Shown: one piece after another, positions 53,603 through 62,832 of the stretch
Layout of the letters: every line of letters starts with the position of its first letter
Position numbering within the stretch: position 1 is the stretch's first letter
Origin: CAYSPT01 sp964432985
Lineage (GTDB): Bacteria > Muiribacteriota > CAYSPT01
Length of the DNA stretch: 64,000 bases
Reading direction: 5' to 3'
Assembly (NCBI GenBank): GCA_964432985.1
Contig: CAYSPT010000013.1
Span: 34,529-98,528, forward strand
The notes under the pieces: model-generated
What the model was told of the DNA's origin: nothing
Seen by the model: the letters and a program-made list of their open reading frames with translations, nothing else
Database searches by the model: none
Made by a program: the position numbers and the translations under genes

Positions 53603-54550
53603 CTACTTGAGGTTGTAGACAAGAGTAATTTCCTTGCCGTCCCTGATTACGTTTACATTCACCGTGGATTCGTTCTGGAGCTTTCTCCCTATCTGGATCG
53701 CTTTACTGAAACTGTTGATTGTCTGCCCGTTCACCTTGGTAACCACGTCACCGTCTTTCAAGCCGACTTTCCTGATAAAGCTGTTAGATGGAATGTTTTC
53801 CACCCTGAAACCCCTTATCTGCCGGTACCGGTAATAGGGCTTTATTTTAACCTGGGTCAGTATCTCCGCCAGGTTCGAAGCCTGTTTCATCACTTCGGTG
53901 CGATTGACCTTAATCACTTCCTGAATGGGCGCCTGCCGGGAGGGGGTTCTTTGGGATCCAGACCCGGAATCGGGCTCTTTTTTATCGGGCGCAACTGCCA
54001 GCGGCATAGACTTTCCGCCGGCCAGTTCGATATCGAACTCCCGTCCCCTGAAGATAAGCGTTACCTTGTTGCGAAGAATCTTGATTACCCTGGCTCCCTC
54101 GACTTCGTCATCCACGGCGTACAGGCCTTCTTTGCGCGTTTTGGCCGCCGCGATAATGGCCAGGTCCCCGCTGGGTCCCCCGATGATGGTCCCTTTAAGA
54201 TCCAGATTGGGCTTGGTCCAGGGAGGAGAAGGTTTCGTGGGCTCCTGTTTCTTGACCGGAGGGGGTTCGGGCTCCTGTTCCTTGGGAGGCTCCGGGGGCT
54301 CTTCCTCTTTCGGCTGCGTCAGAAAGGGAGCGATGGCAATACCGCTGTAGGATTCGACTCCGGGAGCGGTTTCGGATGCAGCCGTCTCCTGCCCTTCTGG
54401 AGAAAGGGCATCGGACGCCGTTTCCTCTTTGAGGAAAAATGCCGTATTAATCAGCATAGCAGCCATGGCCAGACACAATATAAAGAGTATAATCATCGAA
54501 GTCTTGAGTGACAGATAGACCAGTCTTTTTCTCACACTACTCCTCCTCAT
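53603..54550 (-). CDS. gspC: Type II secretion protein GspC with PDZ domain
   Basis: This inner-membrane protein connects the platform to the secretin. One helix (about residues 17-36) is followed by a Pro/Glu/Lys-rich linker (about 70-115), the HR domain (LDLKGTIIGGPSGDLAIIAAAKTRKEGLYAVDDEV) and a C-terminal PDZ domain (FRVENIPSNSFIRKVGLKDGDVVTKVNGQTINS). The PDZ form is the one linked to substrate recognition in several systems. It is first in the operon. Upstream lie the REP-like inverted repeat and the terminator of the giant CFI-box gene. Confidence 0.92.
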   Translation of the reverse strand: MRRSSVRKRLVYLSLKTSMIILFILCLAMAAMLINTAFFLKEETASDALSPEGQETAASETAPGVESYSGIAIAPFLTQPKEEEPPEPPKEQEPEPPPVKKQEPTKPSPPWTKPNLDLKGTIIGGPSGDLAIIAAAKTRKEGLYAVDDEVEGARVIKILRNKVTLIFRGREFDIELAGGKSMPLAVAPDKKEPDSGSGSQRTPSRQAPIQEVIKVNRTEVMKQASNLAEILTQVKIKPYYRYRQIRGFRVENIPSNSFIRKVGLKDGDVVTKVNGQTINSFSKAIQIGRKLQNESTVNVNVIRDGKEITLVYNLK

Positions 54551-54591
54551 GTCATCCTATCGGCATGCAAGGTCACACGTTTTATATATAT

Positions 54592-54676
54592 TGGGGTCAG
54601 GTCTTGCTTTTTAGCATTTATACGGTTCAAATAGAAAGAAAAATCTGCAAAACGCTAAAAGCAAGACCTGACCCCA
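54592..54676. repeat. REP-like inverted repeat
   Basis: Two 23/24-bp arms beginning tggggtcaggtcttgc (54592-54615 and, inverted, 54654-54676) match except for one extra T and enclose 38 bp. The ggggtcaggtcttgc motif is one I know from dispersed repeats linked to IS200-like (RAYT) transposases in many genomes. No transposase is present here. The element lies between gspC and the giant gene's terminator. Confidence 0.8.
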
Positions 54677-54677
54677 T

Positions 54678-54719
54678 TAAAAAAACCGGGGATTCCGGTC
54701 GCACCCGGAATCCCCGGTT
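54678..54719 (-). terminator. Intrinsic terminator after the giant CFI-box gene
   Basis: A 15-bp perfect stem (aaccggggattccgg / ccggaatccccggtt) with a 6-nt loop spans 54684-54719. On the minus strand it is followed by a run of T (54685-54680). It separates the giant gene from the gsp operon downstream. Confidence 0.9.
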
Positions 54720-54730
54720 CGTTATCTATC

Positions 54731-54762
54731 GTGAAGCGCTCGTTTTACTGCGAACGCTTCAC
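54731..54762. other. Additional hairpin before the terminator
   Basis: Arms gtgaagcgctcg and cgaacgcttcac (one mismatch) enclose a short loop between the stop codon at 54781 and the terminator. It has no T run and may protect the 3' end of the giant mRNA. Confidence 0.6.
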
Positions 54763-54780
54763 GTTTCTATCACATACGTC

Positions 54781-57700
54781 TCACGCCAGGAAACGGCGCT
54801 TGAGGACGATGAGCCCAACTCCCAGGCCCAGGGCCATGAAGGCCGAAAGCACTCTGGCCAGGAGACCCGCTTTAAGGGCGAAGTCCGCCAGATGGACCAA
54901 CGGCTTCAGGGAGAAGCGCACCAGAGCCTTGAGCAGCTCGTGCTGTTCGATGAAGCGCGCCACCGGCGGGCTGAGCGTCTCGTACACCTTGATGAACAGG
55001 CGTCCCGGGGCGAAGCAGCGCAGCACCGTGTCGCGGAAGCGGCACAGAGAGCGCACGTCGTCGCCGGTGCCGAAGGTGGCGGTGGCGATAAAGCACTTGC
55101 TGCCCCCGGAAGTCGATGACGTGGGTGCGGCGGCGCCACCGGCAGACTTGCCTCCTACGAAAGCTGAGAAGGCGGTTGCCTCACCCTGGATGTAGTCGCC
55201 AACCTTGCCTGAGTCGGCAACCTCTTCCCACTCGCCGGTCGTCTCATTGAAGTGGAACAATACCAGGCCGGTCTCGGCCAGTTGAGCCGGGTTGATGGGA
55301 ATCCTGACGGTAACGGACTCGCCGCCGGGCAGGGTGAGATCGATATCTACGATGTCGGACGCCTGGGTGATATTGCTGTCGGCCAGGGTTTCGTAGTTGC
55401 CGATGGCCGCAACCAGCTCCGATTCGATCTTCTCCACCACTTCTGGCATAGCTGCCAGACCATTGAGCACGTTGCCGGGGATGGTGAGAGCGATATCCAG
55501 GCTGTCGAAGTCCAGCTGATAGTCTTCATCGGTCTGGATATTGGCTACCAGGTCGGCGATGGCCAGGTTCTTCGACTTGTAGATGGCGTACTGCCCCAGT
55601 TCGCTGGCGGTGATGGTGAGCTTGTGGTTGCCCTCCTCGTCCACCACGGCCCGGTCGGTGATGATCTTCTCCCACTCTTCCGAGGTGACGTTGTAGAAGA
55701 ACATGTCGATGTCGGTGGTGGGAACCAGGTCCTGGCCGTCACCAACCGCTTCAGTGTCGAACTCCACCGACAGGCTGATGGTGCCGTCATCGGCCAGCTC
55801 GTCGTCTCCGGAGATAGCCAGTTCGTAGATGTCGCTCAAAGCGTCGGCACCGCGCTCCGCCACCAGGGTGTTGGTGGTGGTGCCGGCCAGGGTCCGCACC
55901 TTCTGCGCTGCCCCGCCTCCCGGTTCCTGCTCGCTGGAGGAGATCTCCACGTTGGCTTCCCCGTCGTCGTCTACGTCATCGATGGCTCCCTGGGGGAACT
56001 CGGCCTCGGTCGAATCACCCTGCCCCACGTTCACCGTGCCGCCGAGAGCCGGCGGGATGGTGGCCTCGTTCTTGGCTTTTTTCCCGGTCTCGAAGAAGAA
56101 CTTGCGCTGGAATTCGTTCCCCTCCAGGTCGTGGGCCAAAGCCTGCAGGGCAAACGACACGTCATCCTGCGCCGGGGTGTAAAGCCCGGTGAGAACCATC
56201 TTGTCGGTGCCCATCTCCAGGTCGCTCAGGGTTCCCTGGATCCCGTCCGGATCATCGCCGACATCGGTCAGGAGCGTCACCACGTCCGCCACGTCGGTCT
56301 CGGCCATCTCGCTCGAGGCGAAGATGCTGATTTCAAAGGCGTCCTCGTCGTTCTTGTAGACATTGGCGATGAAATCGCCGCTCTTGGGCGTGATGGTGAA
56401 GTTCTGCTCCGCGGGCGAAGCGCCTGCATTGGCGATAGTCACCGCGGGATCAGTGGTGTAGATCTTCTCCGGACCGTCGCTGTCCTCCTCCTCGCCGCCT
56501 TCCTGGATGAACATAATCATGTACTCCACCCCGTACTCCAGACCCTGGATCTCGTAGGCATCCACCTCCCGGGTGGAGGGGTTGTAGTCAACCGCGCCGA
56601 AGATGAGCTTGGTCATATCGGGGGGCATGGCCACCACCATGCTGATCTGGCTGGTGGTGAACTTGGTGCCGTCGGCCTTCCTCACCGTACCGGTCAGGGT
56701 GCCGCCGCTTTCAAGCACTATTGGATCCGGCAGGGAGTTTTCGCCGGCTTCGATCTCCACCACGGTCCCGTAGGTGACCAGGTCACGGCTGAACACGAAG
56801 AGGTTATAAACCCCTTCCACCAGCCCGTGGGCGGTGAAAGTGGTCTCATTGCCGTCGGAAGGCTCGGTGATGACCTCGATACCCTCCATGGGCTCGTAGA
56901 ACCGTCCCGCCTTCTGCAGCAGGATGAAGGCCGCCGGGAACTCGGCGTCCTCGAAGGGAAGGCTGAAGGGGATGCTCGAATCGGTCTTCTGGATGGTGCC
57001 GGTGAGGGAAGCGTCGGCGTATTCCAGGATGAAGTTGATGCCCGTGGCCCCTACCGGCAGGCCGGCATCATCCAGGATGCTGACGTTGAACCGCTCTTTT
57101 TCGGCCCAGGGCACTTCGATGAAATCGAAGAAGTCCGGCCTCTCCGAGGCGATGACGTCCCAGAACTCCACCCGGGGATCGATCCCGTAGAAGATGTAGT
57201 TTCCTTCCTCATCGGTGATGGCTTCCGCCCCGCCGGCGCCGGTGCCCCGGTCGGACGGATGGGCAAAGAGCCTTACGTTGGCTAACGGCTCCGATGACTG
57301 CTGATCGGGGAACACGCCAAGAACCTGGCCTGATATAGATACGCCCTCCACCAGCTGGACGTTACCCAGGTCTACCTCCACATCTGCGCCTTCGGGCACC
57401 ACGATGCCGCCATAGGTGACTGAAGCGTAGTTCTTGGCGCCGCCGGCCTTCTCGCCGTGCTCCGCCCTGACCCTCACCGTGTAGGTCCCGGCGGGGAGGT
57501 TGGTCAGGTAGAAGTTGCCGGGGAGCGTGTCGTTGTCGTCGTCCTGAAGGGCCCCGTCACCGTCGATGCGGGTGTCGGCTTCATCCATACCCCAGTTCTC
57601 GTTGGTGCTGCGCCAGCTTCCGGGCACCCAGGGCCGGGCCTCGCACTGTACCCAGACGCCGTCATCGGCGGTAACCGCTTCACCGGTTTCGGCGTTGACA

Positions 57701-60700
57701 AGGCGGCCCACGATCTTCGCTCCCTTGGTGATCTGGAAGTCGATGTTGCTCACGCTGGCGTTGGTGATGGTCACCTCGCGGGCGGCGGTCATGTAGCGGG
57801 GGGTGTATACCTCCACCACGTACTTGCCCGCCTTGACGTGCTCGAACTCGTAGGAAGCCGTCTTCTTGAACTGGTCATTGTCGGAGTCGTAGAAATCAGC
57901 GGCCTTGAGCTCCAGGTGACGGTGGCTCCCGCCGCCGGGTGTATCCGGTTGGTAGATGTTGATGGAGCCCACCCAGAAGTTGTTGAGAAACTCGGTCTTC
58001 CCATTCTGGTCAAAGGTGTTGAAATCGTCGAAACCTTCCAGGTCAATATTGAGCTTGGCGGGAACGGTCACCGTGCCGCTGATGGAGTAGCCCTCGGTGT
58101 ATTCGAAGTCCACGGTGGCCTCATCATTAGTGCTGCTGAGGATGGCCATCTGGGACTCCACCGCCACGTTGGGGAACTGGTCACCGAAACCGGTGTCCCC
58201 GGTGTTGAGCACCCCGCCGGCCCCTTCACCCTTCTGCTCCGCTGCACGGCTCGGGGGCTGCACTACGTAGGCGCCCTCACCCAGGCCGCTGATGGTGTAG
58301 ACCCAGATGTCGGAATCGGGCGGATTCTCATGAATCAGCCCTACATGGAATGCTTCCCGCCCCATGCCCATGAACTGCATCTTGATGGGCATGGCCATGA
58401 CCGGCTGCCCGTCGAAGTCCGCCGGCTCGTAAATGCCGTCGTAATCCTGGGCGGCCGAGAAGGTGCCCGAGATGCTGAAACCCTGCTCAAGCTCGAAATC
58501 CTGTGTAACTTCTTCGCCATTGGCCAAAGCAATGCGGGTGGTGATACCGCCATAGGTGCCGGTTGGCTTCAGGAACATGTTGGCGAAATCAGGCCCGGCC
58601 GGCTCCGGTGGATCCTCGGTAGGATGGGCTCCGTTGCGCCCCCCCTGATTTTCCTGGGCTTCCAGCCACGCTTCCAGGTTTTCGTACTCGTTAACCGTGA
58701 CCACGTACTCGCCGGTACCCAGGCCGGTGAGCTCGTAGGAGCCGTCGGTCTCGCAGGTGACGCCAAGGATGACGTCCTCCCAGCGATGCGGATCCTTGGC
58801 CATTACGAATACCTTGTCGAAGTCGGCGGGGGGGGTCGGAGTACCGGATACGGTCCCGTAGAGCCTGCCCGAGAAGGGCGCTAGGCTGAAGTTCTGGATA
58901 ACACCGCCCTGGTTGACCGTCACCTTGCGGTGTTTGCCGGGCTGCACCTCGTACTGCCCGTGGAACCAGATGTTGAGCTCGTACTCGCCGGGATCCAGAC
59001 CGCCAACGGTATAGGGAATAGACTGGGGGGGATTCCCCGCGGTGAGTTCCACCTGGGTCCAGCCGTGGGCGTGGGTCTCGTGGGACCAGACATTGATGTC
59101 CACCCTCAGGTTGTCCTCGAGCTCGCCGGTAAACGAAATATCACCCTGGATGGTCTCGCCCTCGTCCATGATGATGGGATCTGCGCCTTCGTTGGGACCG
59201 AGAACCAGAGCCTCACCCTGGTCAACGGTGGCCACCTCTTTGTACGGCTTGTATCCCGGCACCCTGATCTTGAAGGTGTACTCCCCGGGGAGGATGCTCC
59301 AGATCTGGGCCTCGCCGGTAGTATACCCGCCGGCGTAGCTCTCCGGGTTGAACTGGCCGCCGCCCCAGGCGTAGTTCTTGCCTTCGGTGGGCTCGGCGGA
59401 AAACTCGATCCACTTGTGGTTGTTGCCCTGGTAGCTGATCTCCTCTTCAACCTTGATGATGGCGCTGACTGACCCGGCCTTCAGAAGTTCGACTTCTAGT
59501 GATTCGACCTCATCATCGAGCTCTGTGAATTGCTTATCATCGTTGGTATCTTCCGTGATGGTCATTTCACCAGTTTGTTCGTCGACTTCAACTAAGATCA
59601 GTTTTTGAGCGCTGGCGTACCCCTGGCTGTCGGCGTTCAGGACATAGGTCCCGGGCTCCACGTCCAGGGTGAAGGAGGTGGCGAAATCGGACTCGTAGTC
59701 GCTAACAGCATGCGTGTCCCAGTAGCTTATTTCGGTATGGGCATGGTAGGCGGTGTCGTCCCGGCCGTCGTTGTCTGAGTCGTCCTGCTGGTCGTCCCAG
59801 CCCCACCAGGTTTGCTCCTGGGTGGCGCCGTGCCCGTGGATGTGGGCGTTGCCCCAGGTGCCGCCGTGCCCCTGGGGGCTCCAGGCGTTTACGTTGATCC
59901 ACAGGTCGTGCTCGTACCAGTCGCCCCACTGGTTCTTGCGGGGAACGAAGGGCTGCGGGTCGCCGTTTCCGTCCACCAGATTGATGACTCCCTGGATGGT
60001 GAGGGCGGGCTGCAGCTCGAAGTTGATACCGTCAGTCGTCCCGGTGGTAACTTCCACCTGCACGTTCTGCCCCTGCTCGTTGCGGTAGTCCTGGTTGACG
60101 TAGCCTTCCACGTTCACATTGACGTGGTACTCGCCGGCAGCCAGGCCTGAGATGACGTATTCCCCGTCGCCGTTGGTGGTTGCTTCTCCCCATGACATGG
60201 GGTTGCCGGCGTTCACCTTGGCGCCTTTGATCGGATTGCTTTCCTTGTCAGTGACTGTGCCTGATATCCCGGCGGTGGCGATGCTGATTTCCAGCGGATC
60301 CTCATTATCATCCACTATAGCGGACGCCACCGGCGTCGGCTCCGGGCGGTGCTCCTGCTCGTTCCACTGCCACTGGATGACGGCTATCTGTACATCGTAA
60401 GTTCCATTCGGCAGCACCTGCCACTGGCTGTCCCGGCCCTCCCATTCGAAGTGGAAGTGGGCGATACCTACCTGGGACTGGTCCACCTGCAGCGGCTGTC
60501 CGTGCATGAAGGTGGGGTCGAAGTCTTCGGGAAACACCTCCACCCAATCCACTTCGTCCCAGTTTACGGGTTGAAAGCCTTGTACACCATTAGCGTCGAT
60601 AATCACGCCGGCTTCGATGTGCTCCCATTCCTGAGCTTGTTGCTTGGTTACCTTAAATGAGATGAAAGCCCGGTCATCGGTGCCGTCATTATCCGGGGTC

Positions 60701-60819
60701 AGGGTTACCGGAACAATACTGATTTCTGAAATTTCAAATGTCTGGGCGTTAACCATACCCACCGCAGCCAACATCAGTCCGACGAGAATAAACGCAAATA
60801 TCTTTCTGTTCACAAACAT
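54781..60819 (-). CDS. Giant exported beta-domain protein with CFI-box C-terminal anchor
   Basis: This 2012-residue surface or secreted protein opens with a signal peptide (FAFILVGLMLAAVGMVNAQT). Residues about 25-180 form a FlgD-like Ig domain (VPVTLTPDNDGTDDRAFISFKV; LPNGTYDVQIAV). At least ten carboxypeptidase-regulatory-like/SdrD-B-like beta-sandwich domains follow (ISGTVTDKESNPIKGAKVNAG, GDGEYVISGLAAGEYHVNV and cognates). The C-terminus has the CFI-box pattern: CFIATATFGT, LCRFRDTVLRCFAPGRLFIKVYE, LSPPVARFI, then a helix and Lys-Arg-Arg. This resembles sorting-type tails. The ATG has AAAGGATGG upstream. A terminator isolates it from the gsp operon. It is a candidate type II substrate; its function is unknown. 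Confidence 0.88.
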   Translation of the reverse strand: MFVNRKIFAFILVGLMLAAVGMVNAQTFEISEISIVPVTLTPDNDGTDDRAFISFKVTKQQAQEWEHIEAGVIIDANGVQGFQPVNWDEVDWVEVFPEDFDPTFMHGQPLQVDQSQVGIAHFHFEWEGRDSQWQVLPNGTYDVQIAVIQWQWNEQEHRPEPTPVASAIVDDNEDPLEISIATAGISGTVTDKESNPIKGAKVNAGNPMSWGEATTNGDGEYVISGLAAGEYHVNVNVEGYVNQDYRNEQGQNVQVEVTTGTTDGINFELQPALTIQGVINLVDGNGDPQPFVPRKNQWGDWYEHDLWINVNAWSPQGHGGTWGNAHIHGHGATQEQTWWGWDDQQDDSDNDGRDDTAYHAHTEISYWDTHAVSDYESDFATSFTLDVEPGTYVLNADSQGYASAQKLILVEVDEQTGEMTITEDTNDDKQFTELDDEVESLEVELLKAGSVSAIIKVEEEISYQGNNHKWIEFSAEPTEGKNYAWGGGQFNPESYAGGYTTGEAQIWSILPGEYTFKIRVPGYKPYKEVATVDQGEALVLGPNEGADPIIMDEGETIQGDISFTGELEDNLRVDINVWSHETHAHGWTQVELTAGNPPQSIPYTVGGLDPGEYELNIWFHGQYEVQPGKHRKVTVNQGGVIQNFSLAPFSGRLYGTVSGTPTPPADFDKVFVMAKDPHRWEDVILGVTCETDGSYELTGLGTGEYVVTVNEYENLEAWLEAQENQGGRNGAHPTEDPPEPAGPDFANMFLKPTGTYGGITTRIALANGEEVTQDFELEQGFSISGTFSAAQDYDGIYEPADFDGQPVMAMPIKMQFMGMGREAFHVGLIHENPPDSDIWVYTISGLGEGAYVVQPPSRAAEQKGEGAGGVLNTGDTGFGDQFPNVAVESQMAILSSTNDEATVDFEYTEGYSISGTVTVPAKLNIDLEGFDDFNTFDQNGKTEFLNNFWVGSINIYQPDTPGGGSHRHLELKAADFYDSDNDQFKKTASYEFEHVKAGKYVVEVYTPRYMTAAREVTITNASVSNIDFQITKGAKIVGRLVNAETGEAVTADDGVWVQCEARPWVPGSWRSTNENWGMDEADTRIDGDGALQDDDNDTLPGNFYLTNLPAGTYTVRVRAEHGEKAGGAKNYASVTYGGIVVPEGADVEVDLGNVQLVEGVSISGQVLGVFPDQQSSEPLANVRLFAHPSDRGTGAGGAEAITDEEGNYIFYGIDPRVEFWDVIASERPDFFDFIEVPWAEKERFNVSILDDAGLPVGATGINFILEYADASLTGTIQKTDSSIPFSLPFEDAEFPAAFILLQKAGRFYEPMEGIEVITEPSDGNETTFTAHGLVEGVYNLFVFSRDLVTYGTVVEIEAGENSLPDPIVLESGGTLTGTVRKADGTKFTTSQISMVVAMPPDMTKLIFGAVDYNPSTREVDAYEIQGLEYGVEYMIMFIQEGGEEEDSDGPEKIYTTDPAVTIANAGASPAEQNFTITPKSGDFIANVYKNDEDAFEISIFASSEMAETDVADVVTLLTDVGDDPDGIQGTLSDLEMGTDKMVLTGLYTPAQDDVSFALQALAHDLEGNEFQRKFFFETGKKAKNEATIPPALGGTVNVGQGDSTEAEFPQGAIDDVDDDGEANVEISSSEQEPGGGAAQKVRTLAGTTTNTLVAERGADALSDIYELAISGDDELADDGTISLSVEFDTEAVGDGQDLVPTTDIDMFFYNVTSEEWEKIITDRAVVDEEGNHKLTITASELGQYAIYKSKNLAIADLVANIQTDEDYQLDFDSLDIALTIPGNVLNGLAAMPEVVEKIESELVAAIGNYETLADSNITQASDIVDIDLTLPGGESVTVRIPINPAQLAETGLVLFHFNETTGEWEEVADSGKVGDYIQGEATAFSAFVGGKSAGGAAAPTSSTSGGSKCFIATATFGTGDDVRSLCRFRDTVLRCFAPGRLFIKVYETLSPPVARFIEQHELLKALVRFSLKPLVHLADFALKAGLLARVLSAFMALGLGVGLIVLKRRFLA

Positions 60820-61633
60820 CCATCCTTTCGCTGCAAATCCTGCCTCAAAACGAAAAAACTAACAGAACCCGGATCGAGCAGCACGCGTTCGCGCAGTCGC
60901 ACACAAGCCTTCACGGCCGCTCTCACCCTCCTGGGCGCATCTATTCCTGCCAAACCACCTCCCTGGTCAATGTCCGTGCCTATTCATGCCTCTATCACGT
61001 GTAAATGAATGCTGTTGGACCCCCCAGGCAGCCTTTGCAGGCGCCTCACTGTGCGAAGTACTGAACATCAATCCGGACCACAGTCCGGACGTGATTTCGG
61101 TAAGTTCATTGGTGTGGGAATGGAAATAAATTCCCCGGTATTTCTTTGAAGTGAGTGCAGCCCCCCGCGATGTTAATGGCACGACTCGTTTGCCGCTCCA
61201 TGTCTCAGATAAGCGGCGTCCCTTCCTGGTTTGAGCGTATGCGGGCACCTCCGAAGCGCGCCCACGGTTTTTAGTGTACACTCCGACCCCTTTACCGTCA
61301 ACAGATTGCAATCTTATTGTAAGCGCAAAAACATTGCCAATTCCAGTACTAATTAGATACTTTTTTGTTGAAAATTGTCACATTTTCCAGAAACCGCTTC
61401 CCACGCGGGTTATCAGCAGATTAAAAGGTCCCTGAAACGCAGATTTGGATTTTATTTTATTTGCAGACAACTGGAGGCCGGAAAAATGTGCAGATGTAGT
61501 CCGGAAAATGGACAATCATGCCCACCAAAGTGTCCGAAATTGTAACGTAACCGTAACATTTTTGATGGCATACGGAAGCGGAGCAGAAATGTGAAAGCAC
61601 ACGTTTCATGATGGCCGTGCAGCCATGCAGAAT
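60820..61633 (-). other. Gene-free 814-bp leader region of the giant gene
   Basis: No convincing gene lies here. The part near the giant gene (60860-61300) is GC-richer and could fold. The distal part (61310-61560) is AT-rich, with near-repeats (ccggaaaaatg / ccggaaaatgg; gtaacgtaaccgtaac). A sigma-54-like motif occurs at 61325-61339. If used, the leader is about 490 nt long, enough for an RNA regulator, but I recognise no known riboswitch class. Confidence 0.6.
61325..61339 (-). promoter_or_regulatory. Sigma-54-like -24/-12 promoter motif
   Basis: The minus strand reads TGGCAATGTTTTTGC, which gives GG-N10-GC with TGGCA at -24 and TTGC at -12, the spacing required for RpoN. It faces the giant CFI-box gene and would start transcription near 61313. 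It is based on motif match only. Confidence 0.45.
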
Positions 61634-62515
61634 CTAGGACACGGCGAGAGAGCCGAAGTCAAACGTCTCCAGGAAGGCGGTCAGCGTCTCCACTACCCTC
61701 TGGATATCACTTACGAAGACCTCTTCGTCAGGCTTGTGGTAAGGGTAAATGGCCGGCTCGATGGCCAGCGAGGGCACCGGCGGCGGGCTCCCGCGCCCGT
61801 TGGGGCGGTTGAACAGCTCTCCATACTTGATGTAATCGTTCGGGTTGTTGGATTCCGCCATACCGGGAGCCAGCTGTTTCAAGTGCTTGCACGCCCTGTT
61901 GGTGGTGGACACGAGCCCGCAGGAGGGCTCCAGCCCGTTGAACTCCCAGTGTTTGAAATACAGGGCCACTCCCTGGGCGCCCTTGAAGCAGGGCGTGGTG
62001 TCCACCGTGATGACCAGGGCCGGCACCATACACTGCGCCAGCAGAAACGCTGAAATACGCTCGGCCCCGAGTTTTGGTTTGAATCCTGTACCGCTGTCCT
62101 TGAGCAGGTGGGGGTGGTTCCTGAAGCCGAATCCCTCCTCCATTTCCGAGAGCAGGATGTACAGGGGAGGAAAGGAGTGACTTGCGCTCAAAGCGACCAG
62201 GTGAAGGCATATGCCAATGCCCACTGAATCATCCAGCTGGCCGATGCATTTTCCATTGACCCGGCGGGCCAGGAGGGGAGAGCGGCTTTTTCGGCCCAGG
62301 TGATTGATCTTGTCCAGGTGCGCCGTAAGGGCCACGGGAGGGACCGGGCGGCGGCCGGGAACGGTCAGGACCAGGTTGTTCCCTTCCGGCGCATGAACAG
62401 CGATCCCTTCCACATCCTCGACCGCGTGCAGCACTATGGGGTGAATACGGTGCTCGTAGGTGCTGAACGATGGGATTTCCGCGCATCTGAGGATGATATC
62501 GATAATCTCGTCCAT
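61634..62515 (-). CDS. M42/M28-like zinc aminopeptidase
   Basis: This is a co-catalytic metallopeptidase of clan MH. Expected ligand motifs appear in order: LTAHLDK (His and Asp, about residue 64), GQLDDSVG (bridging Asp, about 92), LSEMEEGFGFR (catalytic Glu pair, about 123), VITVDTTP (Asp, about 171) and a final His in YPYH near 260. At 293 residues it is shorter than M42 enzymes (about 350) because the dimerisation insert appears reduced. It is cytoplasmic, with no signal. The ATG has GGAGG 7 nt upstream. It could degrade imported peptides; the substrate is unknown. Confidence 0.82.
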   Translation of the reverse strand: MDEIIDIILRCAEIPSFSTYEHRIHPIVLHAVEDVEGIAVHAPEGNNLVLTVPGRRPVPPVALTAHLDKINHLGRKSRSPLLARRVNGKCIGQLDDSVGIGICLHLVALSASHSFPPLYILLSEMEEGFGFRNHPHLLKDSGTGFKPKLGAERISAFLLAQCMVPALVITVDTTPCFKGAQGVALYFKHWEFNGLEPSCGLVSTTNRACKHLKQLAPGMAESNNPNDYIKYGELFNRPNGRGSPPPVPSLAIEPAIYPYHKPDEEVFVSDIQRVVETLTAFLETFDFGSLAVS

Positions 62516-62832
62516 AAAAAACCTCCATACACCTTTATTATCGGCATAATTGGGATGTTAATTCACCAGTTACCACCGTACTGATCCATCTCAATTGCTA
62601 GACCATCCATTCATGTCCTCCCATCTTTCTGGGTTAGTGGTCAATATGTCTGTTTTCTTTGAGCATGTGTTAAATTTATTGCAACAAAGTCTGCTTATCC
62701 GTACTATTGAGTATAGAGAGGGCACCGGTGTGCGTTCTCAAGTTAATGTTATATGCACGTGCCGGAACTGCTCGCTGCACCGAGCAGATGGGCGGACGGC
62801 GCGAGTTGGAATGAATGATGGAGGCAGTCATT
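62516..62832. other. Divergent intergenic region, with leader hairpin
   Basis: This 317-bp gap separates the divergent peptidase and secreted-protein genes. It contains a clear 7-bp hairpin, ctgctcg-ctgcac-cgagcag, at 62768-62787, about 45 nt before the ATG of the secreted protein. The rest is AT-rich at 62640-62700. I identify no consensus promoter with confidence. Confidence 0.5.

Noticed and set aside
55252..57285. 677-codon open frame on the plus strand
   Set aside because: It is the antisense shadow of the giant CFI-box gene, with no domain, signal or ribosome-binding site and a composition typical of a reversed GC-rich frame.
60850..60970. Possible cyclic-di-GMP or other riboswitch before the giant gene
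   Set aside because: I could not align the conserved cores of the classes I know; the region is reported only as an unexplained leader.
60967..61311. 114-codon open frame in the giant gene's leader
   Set aside because: It needs a TTG start without a ribosome-binding site and shows no recognisable fold. It is kept as non-coding, although it begins close to the sigma-54-like start point.
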